32,880 nucleotides of DNA from the NCBI GenBank assembly GCA_030746555.1, contig JASLMK010000094.1, forward strand, positions 1 through 32,880. The letters are read 5' to 3'. The DNA is from Planctomycetota bacterium (GTDB lineage Bacteria > Planctomycetota > UBA1135 > GCA-002686595). This document shows positions 25,532 to 32,880 of the stretch, one piece after another. Below the pieces are notes generated by a model. It ran no database searches. It saw only the letters and a list, made by a program, of their open reading frames with translations, and was not told the DNA's origin. Position 1 is the stretch's first letter; each line of letters opens with the position of its first letter. Position numbers and translations under genes: made by a program.

Positions 25532-26389
25532 ATGAAGATCGCCGTGATCATGACGCCAAAACCCCTGTACGTCTCACCGACGACGAGCGCGGTCGAGGCC
25601 CTCGGGGAGATGGACCGCGCCTCCGTCCGGCATCTGCCGGTGCTGGGAGAGGACGGCGCGCTCCTGGGTGTCGTCTCCGACCGCGACCTCCTCGAGCACG
25701 CCGGCTGGTGCGCGCGCCCCCGGCCGGGAACGGACGCCGGGCTCGGCGGAGAGCAATCCGTGCGCGAGACCGTCGGTGAGCTGATGCACCGCTCCCCCAT
25801 CGTCGCGAGCGCCGATGAGCCGCTCGTCTCCGCCGTCGTGGACATGGTGGGGCGCGGGATCGGTTGCCTGCCGGTCCTGGACGGCGGAGACCTCGTGGGC
25901 ATCGTCACCGAACGCGACGTCGTCGAGGCCTACCTGCTGCACCTGTCTAGCCACGCGCCGACCCTGCGCGCCGACGACCCCTCGGTCGGGCACCTCATGA
26001 GCTGGCACCCGGTCACGATCGACGTGGACTCCACCCTCGCCCAGGCCCGCGGCACGATGCTCGCCGACGGGTTCCGCCACCTCCCGGTGGTCGAGGGCGG
26101 CCGGCAGGTGGGCATCCTGAGCGACCGCGACCTGCGCCGGGCCTACGGAGTCGGGCGGGCCAAGGACACCGCCGTCGAGGAGGTCATGACCCGGGACGTT
26201 TCGACCGTCACCGCCGACGCGGCCGCCCACATCGCCGCCAGCCTGTTCGTCGAGCGGCGCATCAGCGCCGTCTCCGTCCTCGATCCCGCGGGGGGCGATC
26301 CCGCCCTGGTGGGGATCGTGACCGTGACCGACCTCTTGGACCACTGCCTGAGCGTCCTGCGCGACGATCCGGTGACCGCGGCCGGCTGA
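25532..26389 (+). CDS. Protein with four CBS domains
   Basis: A 285-residue protein made only of four CBS domains, about residues 1-58, 81-138, 153-206 and 214-276. Each ends in the typical G-hydrophobic-V/L-S/T-x-R/T-D-L strand: LGVVSDRDLL, VGIVTERDVV, VGILSDRDLR and VGIVTVTDLL. Pairs of CBS domains form Bateman modules that bind adenine nucleotides or related ligands, and stand-alone ones usually report energy state to another protein. No catalytic domain is fused here. ATG 25532 follows a GAGGAG ribosome binding site. It is divergent from the PAS-HisKA gene and is followed after 75 nt by the hybrid kinase, so a link to the signalling cluster is likely. The ligand and target are unknown. 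Confidence 0.9.
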   Translation: MKIAVIMTPKPLYVSPTTSAVEALGEMDRASVRHLPVLGEDGALLGVVSDRDLLEHAGWCARPRPGTDAGLGGEQSVRETVGELMHRSPIVASADEPLVSAVVDMVGRGIGCLPVLDGGDLVGIVTERDVVEAYLLHLSSHAPTLRADDPSVGHLMSWHPVTIDVDSTLAQARGTMLADGFRHLPVVEGGRQVGILSDRDLRRAYGVGRAKDTAVEEVMTRDVSTVTADAAAHIAASLFVERRISAVSVLDPAGGDPALVGIVTVTDLLDHCLSVLRDDPVTAAG

Positions 26390-26464
26390 CCGGACGACCA
26401 GACCCATGGTCACCCCCACCAGATCCGCGGGGCCGCCCCCGGTGTGGGTTACGATGCGCCCCAA

Positions 26465-28321
26465 ATGACCCAGCCCGTCCGCGCCTCGTGGCGCTCCATG
26501 GCGCTCGCCGTCCTGGCCTCCCTGTTCGTCTTCGCCAGCGGCTTCTTCACCCCGCCTTCGGTCGCCCACGCGATCCTCTACGTGCCGGCGGTCGTCTCGT
26601 CGATGTGGTCGCCGCGACGCTCCGATCCCTTCTTCATCGGTGGCCTGTGCACGCTCCTGGCGCTCGGAGGAGTCGCGGTCTACCCCGACGCGGTGGGGAT
26701 GGAAGCCTCCGCCATGGTCAACATGGCCCTGGCGATCCTAGCGATCTGGATCACCGCCTTCGGCGTGCGGCTGAGGATGACGTCGGAGCAGGAGCTGAGC
26801 GACAGCGACTCCCACCTGCGGGCGATCCTCGAGACCGCGATCGACGGGGTGGTCACGATCGACGAACGCGGCCTCATCACCAGCATCAACCCCGCCGGGG
26901 AGGAGATGTTCGGGTACGCGCGCGGTGAGCTCCTCGGTCGAAACGTGAAGCAACTGATGCCGGCTCCGTTCGAGGAGGAGCACGACGGCTACATTCAGGC
27001 CTACCTCGATTCCGGCCAGCGCAAGATCATCGGGATCGGGCGCGAGGTCGTCGGGCTGCGCAAGGACCGCACGACGATTCCGCTCGACCTGGGCGTCAGC
27101 GAGTGGAGCGACGGCCGCCCGCGGTTCACGGCCATCCTGCGCGATCTGTCGGATCGCCGGCAGCTCGAGGCGGAGATGCGCCAGGCCCAGAAGCTCGAGG
27201 CGCTCGGCCGTTTCACCGGCGGCATCGCGCATGACTTCAACAACCTCCTGATGGGCGTCACCAGCTGCTGTCGCATCGCGAGGACGAGCGGCGACCCCGA
27301 GGAGGTCGTCCGGCAGTTGGAGGAGATCCAACGGGCAGCCGAGCGCGGCGCCGCGTTCACCGGCCAGCTGCTGACCTTCAGCCGGCGCCGGGAGATCACC
27401 CCCGAGCCCGTCCTGATCGACGCCGTCGTGGAGGGGCTCGAGACGATGTTGCGGCGACTGCTCGGAGAGGAGATCGAGCTGTCCGTGAAGCTCCGCGCCC
27501 ACCACGCGCGCGTGATGATCGACCCGATCCAGGTCGAGCAGATCCTGATGAACCTGGCCATCAACAGCCGGGACGCCATGAACCAGCGCGGCAGCCTGCG
27601 CGTGCGCACCCAGGTGCAGACCTGCGACGAAGCCGGGGTGGGCGGGGCCGGCGGCGTCGGTGTCGGCCGCTACATCCTGATCGAGGTCCACGACGACGGC
27701 AGCGGGATGACAGATGACGTCCAGGCCAAGGCGTTCGACCCCTTCTTCACGACCAAGCCGCCTGGGGAGGGGACGGGGCTCGGTCTCTCGACGGTCTACG
27801 GCCTCGTGCGCCAGTGCGGAGGGCACCTGCACCTGGCGACCGCCCCCGGAGAGGGCACGCGCATCGCCGTGCACCTGCCGATCACCGAGGCCTCCTCGAC
27901 GCCCCGCATGGGAGCGGCTTTGGGCCAGGGACCCGAGGAGGCGAGGAGCTCGGAGGCGAGCACCGGGACCATCCTGCTCGTGGAGGACGACCGCCTCGTG
28001 CGGGCCGGCGTTCGTCACCTGCTCGTCGAGATGGGCCACGAGGTTCTCGTGGCCGGCGGGGGAGCCGACGCCCTGCGCATCTGCGAGGAGTACCCCGGGG
28101 AGATCGACCTGCTCCTGACCGACATCATGATGCCGGGCATGACTGGCGTGGAGCTCGCCCGGGAGGTCTCCGCCCGCCTGCCCGGCGTGCGGCGCCTGTT
28201 CATGTCGGCGCTCCCCCAGGAGGTGCTCGTCGAGCAGGGGAGCCTCGAGGAGGGCGAGCCCGCCATCCTCAAGCCCTTCACCGACGAGCAGCTCGCCGCG
28301 GCGGTGGCCGGGCAGCTCTGA
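26465..28321 (+). CDS. Hybrid histidine kinase with a FixL-like PAS sensor domain
   Basis: A 618-residue hybrid sensor kinase: about four membrane helices (residues 11-101), a PAS domain (about 115-230), HisKA with H256 in GGIAHDFNNLL, and HATPase_c with N370-numbered N-box near 363, HDDGSGM, FDPFFTTK and GTGLGLSTVYG. A receiver domain (about 501-618) follows, with acidic E507-D508-D509 in LLVEDD, acceptor D553 (LLTDIMMPG) and K603. In the PAS domain the segment EEEHDGYIQAYLDSGQRKIIGIGREVVG lines up with FixL: H173 falls at the proximal haem ligand (H200 of Bradyrhizobium FixL) and R193 at the distal arginine R220. FixL's second histidine (H214) is a lysine here. It is therefore a candidate haem-based oxygen sensor. 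ATG 26465 begins just before the first helix. Confidence 0.9.
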   Translation: MTQPVRASWRSMALAVLASLFVFASGFFTPPSVAHAILYVPAVVSSMWSPRRSDPFFIGGLCTLLALGGVAVYPDAVGMEASAMVNMALAILAIWITAFGVRLRMTSEQELSDSDSHLRAILETAIDGVVTIDERGLITSINPAGEEMFGYARGELLGRNVKQLMPAPFEEEHDGYIQAYLDSGQRKIIGIGREVVGLRKDRTTIPLDLGVSEWSDGRPRFTAILRDLSDRRQLEAEMRQAQKLEALGRFTGGIAHDFNNLLMGVTSCCRIARTSGDPEEVVRQLEEIQRAAERGAAFTGQLLTFSRRREITPEPVLIDAVVEGLETMLRRLLGEEIELSVKLRAHHARVMIDPIQVEQILMNLAINSRDAMNQRGSLRVRTQVQTCDEAGVGGAGGVGVGRYILIEVHDDGSGMTDDVQAKAFDPFFTTKPPGEGTGLGLSTVYGLVRQCGGHLHLATAPGEGTRIAVHLPITEASSTPRMGAALGQGPEEARSSEASTGTILLVEDDRLVRAGVRHLLVEMGHEVLVAGGGADALRICEEYPGEIDLLLTDIMMPGMTGVELAREVSARLPGVRRLFMSALPQEVLVEQGSLEEGEPAILKPFTDEQLAAAVAGQL

Positions 28322-28337
28322 GCACGGGGGCTCTCAG
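28318..28337. terminator. Candidate shared hairpin between convergent genes
   Basis: CTGAG (28318-28322) and CTCAG (28333-28337) can pair, spanning both stop codons of the hybrid kinase and the TPR protein, which lie only 12 nt apart. The stem is short and lacks a T-run, so it is weak evidence for a bidirectional terminator. Confidence 0.25.
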
Positions 28338-29836
28338 CGCAAGAGCGCGTCGATCTCGGCGATGGTCCGTTCGCCGCCCTCGCGCACGGCGGGCGGCAGG
28401 CCCGGCAGCGCCGCCCAGAGGTGGGAGCGCGCCGCGGCGTAGCGCCCCAACAGGGCGAGCACGGTCCCCTGGGCGAGGCGCGTCTCCGCGGCGGGCGCGG
28501 CGCCGTCCGACCGCGCCAGGGCGCGCTGCAGGAGCGGGAGCGCATCCTCGGGGACGGCCCCGCCGCGCAGCAGGACGACGGCCAGGGCCGTCAGGGCGTG
28601 CTCGTCGTCGGGCGCGATCTCCAGGGCGTTGCGGTAGTGGACCTCGGCGGTGCCCCTCTCGCCGCGCCCGGCGGCGATGCGACCCAGAAGGGCGCAGGTG
28701 CGCTCGTCGAGGCGCTCGTCGAGCAGGCGCTCCGCCCACTGATCGACCGCTCCGTCCGCGCCGGCGCGCCTCTCGAGCTCGATGCGCGACTCCAAGAGCG
28801 GCGCGGGATCGGGCGTGCGGGCGAGGGCGCGCTCGAAGCGCTCTGGGGCGTCCTCGCGGTCGGCGAGCCAGGCCACCAGCCAGGCCAGCTCGCGGGCGCG
28901 TTCGCCGAACAGGGCGTTCTCGGTGAGCGGGGTCAGGCCCTCCAAGAGGGCGTCCTCCCGACCGTGGAACTTCGCGGGCAGGCTCGTCCAGGCGGCGCGA
29001 GGGTCCTCCTCGTCCGTGCAGGCCGCGGCCAGGGCCGAGGCGAGGACCGCATCGGCGACGCCTCGCACCAGGGGGGCGTGCTCCGCCCGGGAGGCGGCCG
29101 CTCGCAGGGTGTCGGTGAGCTCGCCCACCGCCCGCAAGAGCGGCGGACCGGCCTCGTCGGGGCGTGAGACCGCGAGCTCGCACCAGCGCACGTGGAAGAG
29201 GGTCCAGTGGGGCCGGAAACGCTCCGGCGCGCTCGCCAGCGCCTCCTCGGCGTGCTCGAGGGCGTGCACCAGGCTCGCCGCCAGCTCGTCGTCCCTGCCG
29301 TCCCGCGCGTGGGCGAGGGTCTGGGTCAAGTAGAGCTCGGCGAGGGTGACCGACGCCCGCCAGGCTCGGGGAACCGTCTCGAGGAGTCCGTGGAGCATGG
29401 CCTCGCCGCGCTGCAGGGTCTCGAGGTTCTCGAAGGCGAAGCCGTAGGCCTGCATGACCTCGCCCAGGAAGGCGGTCATGCGCCAGTCGTTCGGGTCGGC
29501 CTCCAGGGCCTTCGTGATCGTCGCGCTGAGGCTCTCGAACTCCCCGTGCGCCTCGTCGGCGCGCCCCACCTCCATCAGGGCCAGCGCCAGGTCCAGGCGC
29601 GCCGCCAGGTCTCCGGAGTGGGCGGTCAGGCGCTCGGTCAAGGCCTCGATGCGCCGTGCCGGATCGCCCCGGACGGCGCGCTCGAGGTCGTCGAAGCGCA
29701 CCGGGAACAGGCCCACCTCCTCGACCACCACCGGGGGCAACTCCAGCCGCGCCCGCCAGGCGCGGTGCAGGGCGTCGGGATCCTCCTGCCCCGTGGGAAC
29801 CAGGAGCAGGGCCAGGGTCAGGGTGGGCGGCTTCAT
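28334..29836 (-). CDS. Secreted tetratricopeptide-repeat (TPR) protein
   Basis: A 500-residue protein with a signal peptide (MKPPTLTLALLLVPTG) followed by helical hairpin repeats almost to the end. Recognisable TPRs include LDLALALMEVGRADEAHGEFE near 82-102, CALLGRIAAGRGERGTAEVHYRNALEIAPDDEHAL near 397-432 and LAQGTVLALLGRYAAARSHL near 464-483. Earlier repeats are degenerate. No catalytic motif or haem site is seen, so it is probably a periplasmic scaffold. It is divergent from a cytochrome-TPR fusion across 81 nt, and the two may share control. Which partners it binds is not known. Confidence 0.82.
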   Translation of the reverse strand: MKPPTLTLALLLVPTGQEDPDALHRAWRARLELPPVVVEEVGLFPVRFDDLERAVRGDPARRIEALTERLTAHSGDLAARLDLALALMEVGRADEAHGEFESLSATITKALEADPNDWRMTAFLGEVMQAYGFAFENLETLQRGEAMLHGLLETVPRAWRASVTLAELYLTQTLAHARDGRDDELAASLVHALEHAEEALASAPERFRPHWTLFHVRWCELAVSRPDEAGPPLLRAVGELTDTLRAAASRAEHAPLVRGVADAVLASALAAACTDEEDPRAAWTSLPAKFHGREDALLEGLTPLTENALFGERARELAWLVAWLADREDAPERFERALARTPDPAPLLESRIELERRAGADGAVDQWAERLLDERLDERTCALLGRIAAGRGERGTAEVHYRNALEIAPDDEHALTALAVVLLRGGAVPEDALPLLQRALARSDGAAPAAETRLAQGTVLALLGRYAAARSHLWAALPGLPPAVREGGERTIAEIDALLR

Positions 29837-29917
29837 CGAGCGGTCGTCGGGGCACCATGCTACTCCTTCGCGGAACTCGAACCTTCCCCGAGGCGGCGCC
29901 TCTGGGAGAATGGGGCC

Positions 29918-31702
29918 GTGCGCTGCCTCGTCTTCCTCGGCTCGCTATGCCTCCTCGCCGTCTCCCTCGCGGCCGGGCCCCCCGCGCCCTCGGTGCCCCG
30001 CGTCGCCGACGATCCGGTCATCGGCGCCGACTGCGCCGACTGCCACCCCGCCGTCGTCGCTTCCTACGCGCGGTCGGGGATGGCGCGTGCCCTCGGACCC
30101 CTCGTTCCCGGAGAGCTCGACGGGCTCGCCCCGGTGGAGGACGCCGCGGCCGGCCTCGCCTATCGGCTCGAGGAGAGTGCCGGGTCGGGCTGGCTGGTGG
30201 AGAGCTGGCGCGACCGGGAGACGGGGGAAGAGCGCCGCAGGAGCGCGCCCCTGGGCTTCGCCATCGGCGCCGGCATCCTCGACCGCTCGTTCGCCGCCCG
30301 CCGCGGGGGCCTCTCGTGGTTCGCCCCGCTCGAGGTGCTCAGCACCCACGGCGGCCGGCGCCGTCGGGCGGCCCTCGCCCCCGGACACATGATGGTGCCG
30401 GGCACGCGCCTGGGCACGCCGATCACCGAGGAGTGCCTCGCCTGCCACACCGACGCCCTCCCGCCCCGCGACTACCCCCTGAACCTGATCCCCACCGACT
30501 GGACGCCGCACGGGATCTCCTGCGCGGCCTGCCATGCCGACGCGGCCGCCCACACCGTCTGGCGCCGCGCGGATCTGGAGGGCGAAGAGGTCGACGGCGC
30601 CGACCCGATCCTCGACCATTCGGCCCTGGGAGTCGAAGAGCGCCTGTCGATCTGCGCCCGCTGCCATCTCCAAGGCGATGCGCGCATCGCCCTGCGCCCC
30701 GGCGAGCGCGGCATCCCCCCGCCCGGGGGCGACCTCCTCGAGCGCATGGCGATCTTCCTTCCGCCCGAGCCCGACGACGACGTCGCCTTCGTGAGCCAGA
30801 CTGAGCGCACGGTGCTCTCACCGTGCTACCTCGCCTCCCGCGGCTCGTCGCGCCCGCTCACCTGCGAGGTCTGCCACGATCCGCACGTCTCCGTCTTCGA
30901 GCCCGCAGAGCGAGCGCGCACCCGCGCTGCCTGCGGCAAGTGCCACCCGCCAGGGCGCGGGAGCGCCACGGCCGCACCGTGCAGCCTCCCCCGGGAGCAT
31001 CACGAAGGGGCCGACTGCGCCTCCTGCCACATGCGCCTCACGCCGGTGTTCGACGTGGCCGAGGTCGCGATCCACGACCACTTCATCCGGCGCAGGCCCC
31101 CGCCGCCCTCGACCTTCGAGGGCTTGCGCGTCAAGCACACCACCGACGGTCGCCTGGCGCCCTTCGCCTGGCCCGGCACCGACGCCGGCGCGGTGGCGGA
31201 GGACGGGGGGCTCGCGATGATGGCCGCCGCCGTGGCGGGCTTCCCCGCCGTGGCGGGGGAGGCCGTCGACGCGGGGCCCGGTCCCCTGTCGCGGCGCCTG
31301 CCGTCCTACTACCACCTGCAGGGCATCGTCCTGGAGGGCGCCGGACGCCTGGAGGACGCCCGCAAGGCCTATCGACGGGCCCTCGTGCTCGATCCGAGCC
31401 TCCCCGAGAGCCGGATGAACCTCGCCCTGTTGCGCGCCCGCCTGGGCAGGACGACCGAGGCCGCGGCGGACCTCGAGGCCCTGATCGCCGACCACCCCCG
31501 GGCGGAGGGCGCCCACCGCAATCTGGCGCTCGTGCGCTTGCGCGCGGGGGACGGCGAGGGCTTCGCCCGCGCCCTCGAGGCGGCGCAGCGCCTCCTGCCG
31601 CGGGTGGAGAACGCCCACGCCCTCGCGGACTACTACCGCCACTCAGGCGCCGAGGCGGCCGCCCTGCGCTGGGACGAGGAGGCGCGTACCCTCGGACCCT
31701 AG
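29918..31702 (+). CDS. Heptahaem cytochrome c fused to TPR repeats
   Basis: A 594-residue secreted protein: a signal peptide (LVFLGSLCLLAVSLAAG), seven CxxCH sites (C39, C173, C202, C246, C316, C339 and C367 start them), and C-terminal TPRs (about 464-590). The first haem region, CADCHPAVVASYARSGMARAL, resembles the cytochrome c554 family entry motif. A 130-residue haem-free segment (about 44-172) separates haem 1 from haem 2. Multihaem-plus-TPR proteins occur in planctomycetes and acidobacteria, but I know no characterised member; a c554-like electron carrier or reductase is the most plausible reading. GTG 29918 is preferred because it opens the signal peptide; an upstream ATG at 29910 is out of frame. 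It ends by sharing the CTAG of a convergent stop. Confidence 0.85.
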   Translation: MRCLVFLGSLCLLAVSLAAGPPAPSVPRVADDPVIGADCADCHPAVVASYARSGMARALGPLVPGELDGLAPVEDAAAGLAYRLEESAGSGWLVESWRDRETGEERRRSAPLGFAIGAGILDRSFAARRGGLSWFAPLEVLSTHGGRRRRAALAPGHMMVPGTRLGTPITEECLACHTDALPPRDYPLNLIPTDWTPHGISCAACHADAAAHTVWRRADLEGEEVDGADPILDHSALGVEERLSICARCHLQGDARIALRPGERGIPPPGGDLLERMAIFLPPEPDDDVAFVSQTERTVLSPCYLASRGSSRPLTCEVCHDPHVSVFEPAERARTRAACGKCHPPGRGSATAAPCSLPREHHEGADCASCHMRLTPVFDVAEVAIHDHFIRRRPPPPSTFEGLRVKHTTDGRLAPFAWPGTDAGAVAEDGGLAMMAAAVAGFPAVAGEAVDAGPGPLSRRLPSYYHLQGIVLEGAGRLEDARKAYRRALVLDPSLPESRMNLALLRARLGRTTEAAADLEALIADHPRAEGAHRNLALVRLRAGDGEGFARALEAAQRLLPRVENAHALADYYRHSGAEAAALRWDEEARTLGP

Positions 31703-32145
31703 ACAGAACGGGTGGAGCGGTCCTCCTCGGCCGCGCGCAGGCGCGGCAGGCAGTTCCAGACGAAGAGCAGGATCGTCGCCGTCTGCACGCAGGAGGTGGC
31801 GAAGATGCCGACCTGGTAGAGCTCGTTGGCCGGCGTGTAGCCCAAGGACACCTCCAAGGTGAAGCGCGTCAGGGTGCTGAGGGTGATCAACCAGTAGGAC
31901 AGGGAGTCGATCCAGGGGCGGTGAGCGCTGGCGGAGTGCGCCGGCGGCAGCTTCCAGATGGCGATGCCCATCGAGCCGAGCAGGACGAACCCGATCAACA
32001 AGAGGTGGGTGTGGGCGACGACGTAGGGCCAGTGGGTCGTTCCCGCGCCGAGGTACTTGGCCGACGACATGTGCAGGCCGGTCAGCACTCCCAGGACGAG
32101 GGCGCCGAGGGAGGTGCGTAGGTAGCGACGAACGAGGGGCGGCAT
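31699..32145 (-). CDS. Four-helix membrane protein resembling part of haem-copper oxidase subunit I
   Basis: A 148-residue protein with four hydrophobic helices (about 12-28, 41-63, 82-100 and 108-131). Helix 2, YVVAHTHLLLIGFVLLGSMGIAIW, has the A-H-x-H pattern and following glycines that recall subunit I of haem-copper oxidases and NorB-related proteins, with H25, H38, H45 and H47 as possible haem ligands. Full subunit I has at least 12 helices, so this is either a small haem protein of its own family or a fragment-like relative. ATG 32145 follows the phosphodiesterase-type gene by 6 nt on the same strand, so they are likely cotranscribed. Its stop overlaps the cytochrome-TPR stop by 4 nt. 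Haem binding is inferred. Confidence 0.65.
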   Translation of the reverse strand: MPPLVRRYLRTSLGALVLGVLTGLHMSSAKYLGAGTTHWPYVVAHTHLLLIGFVLLGSMGIAIWKLPPAHSASAHRPWIDSLSYWLITLSTLTRFTLEVSLGYTPANELYQVGIFATSCVQTATILLFVWNCLPRLRAAEEDRSTRSV

Positions 32146-32151
32146 GACGGA

Positions 32152-32880
32152 CTACTCCAGGAGGTTGAGGACGCGGTCCTTGACCGAGCTCATGGCGACG
32201 ACGCCGGACTCGGGCGGCGGGCCGCACTCGCCGAAGGGGCGCGAGCAGAGGAACAGCGGCCCGTCGGCCGCGGCGTCGGGGAGGCGGCCGTGGCTCCCGC
32301 CGACGAGGTCGGCGTCGATGGGGGTCACGTCCATCAGCATGCGCAGGCCGAGCGCCTTCTGGAGCAGCCGCCGGGCGACCCTGAGCCCGGGGAAGCGCAG
32401 CTTGGGGTCGACGAACAGCTCGCAGGGGTCGTAGCCGGGCTTGCGGTGGATGTCGACGGTCGGGGCGAAGTCGGGGGCGGCGGACTCGTCCTGCCAGTAG
32501 TAGTAGGTGAACCAGCCGCGGGCATCGGTCGTGGCGACCACGGCGCCCGCGCGCGGGTGGTCGAGGCCGATCTGGGCCCGCTCGCCGCCGGTCCACAGGC
32601 CCTCTACCCCTGTGAGGGCTCCGAGGACCTCGACGGCGGCGGCCGTATCGCTCGGCTCGCGGACGTAGACGTGGGCGAGCTGGTGGTCGGTGAGGGCGAA
32701 GGCGCGGCTCGCGAAGGGGTCGAGCACCTCGCCCACGGGCGTCTCGCGCACGGCGAGCAGCCCCGCGTCCCGCAGGGCGCGGTTGACGTGGACCGGCCGG
32801 TCCACGGCCGTGATCCCGTAGTCGCTGACGCCGACGAGGTCCACGCCGAGCCACTCCGCGGCGGCGCGGAGCTCCCCGAA
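32152..32880 (-). CDS. Alkaline phosphatase-superfamily hydrolase, C-terminal part (runs off the window)
   Basis: The last 242 codons of a gene whose start lies to the right of the window; the frame is open to base 32880. The segment LGVDLVGVSDYGITAVDRPVHVNRALRDAGLL fits type I phosphodiesterase/nucleotide pyrophosphatase-like enzymes, in which the D and H of such SDHG-type motifs bind a metal; here the motif reads SDYG, with tyrosine in place of histidine. Further on are DHQLAHVYVREPSD, TDARGWFTYYYWQDE, FAPTVDIHRKPGYDPCELF, LMDVTPIDADLVGGSHG and a conserved-looking end. These are typical of the iPGM-like / nucleotide pyrophosphatase group found widely in planctomycetes. The catalytic nucleophile should be in the missing N-terminal part. 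The substrate is unknown. Confidence 0.8.
   Translation of the reverse strand, partial: FGELRAAAEWLGVDLVGVSDYGITAVDRPVHVNRALRDAGLLAVRETPVGEVLDPFASRAFALTDHQLAHVYVREPSDTAAAVEVLGALTGVEGLWTGGERAQIGLDHPRAGAVVATTDARGWFTYYYWQDESAAPDFAPTVDIHRKPGYDPCELFVDPKLRFPGLRVARRLLQKALGLRMLMDVTPIDADLVGGSHGRLPDAAADGPLFLCSRPFGECGPPPESGVVAMSSVKDRVLNLLE

Noticed and set aside
29890..29902. Operator upstream of the cytochrome-TPR gene
   Set aside because: GAGGCGGCGCCTC is a short palindrome that arises often by chance in such GC-rich DNA.

Overview
This is about 33 kb of very GC-rich bacterial DNA, most likely from a member of the Planctomycetota. The clearest hint is the secreted protein at 22812-23960. Its C-terminal half (a G-D-G-G-G-T-A-C-P-C-G motif, a glycine-rich middle, then FGDGLRC and a closing CGSGFNLTN) is a cell-surface module I associate with deep-branching, high-GC planctomycetes. 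Abundant xylose-isomerase-like proteins, multihaem cytochromes, TPR proteins and few clear Shine-Dalgarno sites fit the same picture. Assignment below phylum is not possible from this window alone.

Layout. 1-379 holds no gene I can support. 380-3348: a TIM-barrel sugar isomerase-like protein, a DHH phosphoesterase and ThiD, followed by tRNA-Gly(GCC). 3620-6596: a TonB-dependent outer-membrane receptor and a TonB-like energy transducer. 6571-8619 (minus): a HyuA-type hydantoinase/oxoprolinase subunit. 8756-10849: plsY and gpsA (both needed for glycerophospholipid synthesis) coupled to a small membrane protein, then a second small membrane protein on the minus strand and tRNA-Pro(GGG). 11425-15148: a methyltransferase, a GT-B glycosyltransferase and a B12-binding-type radical SAM protein, a likely surface glycan or lipid modification group.

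The central feature is 15383-21128. A membrane-anchored tetrahaem cytochrome c, a Tat-exported ferredoxin with four [4Fe-4S] clusters, an NrfD-type quinol-interacting membrane protein and an octahaem cytochrome of the hydroxylamine oxidoreductase (HAO) family are joined by 4-nt start/stop overlaps and followed, after two hairpins, by an outer-membrane porin. The inferred path is quinol to NrfD, to the Fe-S protein, to the tetrahaem cytochrome, to the HAO-like enzyme: a periplasmic nitrite/hydroxylamine (or similar) reductase in which the HAO-like protein takes the place of NrfA. A YdjC-type deacetylase fused to a glycerophosphodiester phosphodiesterase follows (21152-22783).

24095-28321 is a signalling cluster: a NarL/FixJ-type response regulator, a PAS-HisKA protein with no ATPase domain, a four-CBS protein, and a hybrid histidine kinase. 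The PAS domain of the kinase keeps the haem-ligand histidine and the distal arginine of FixL, so it is a candidate oxygen sensor. Its closeness to the respiratory operon suggests, but does not prove, oxygen control of that operon. The right end (28334-32880) carries a secreted TPR protein, a divergent heptahaem cytochrome-TPR fusion, a four-helix membrane protein that resembles part of haem-copper oxidase subunit I, and the C-terminal part of an alkaline phosphatase-superfamily hydrolase that runs off the window. No insertion sequences, CRISPR arrays or rRNA genes were seen.
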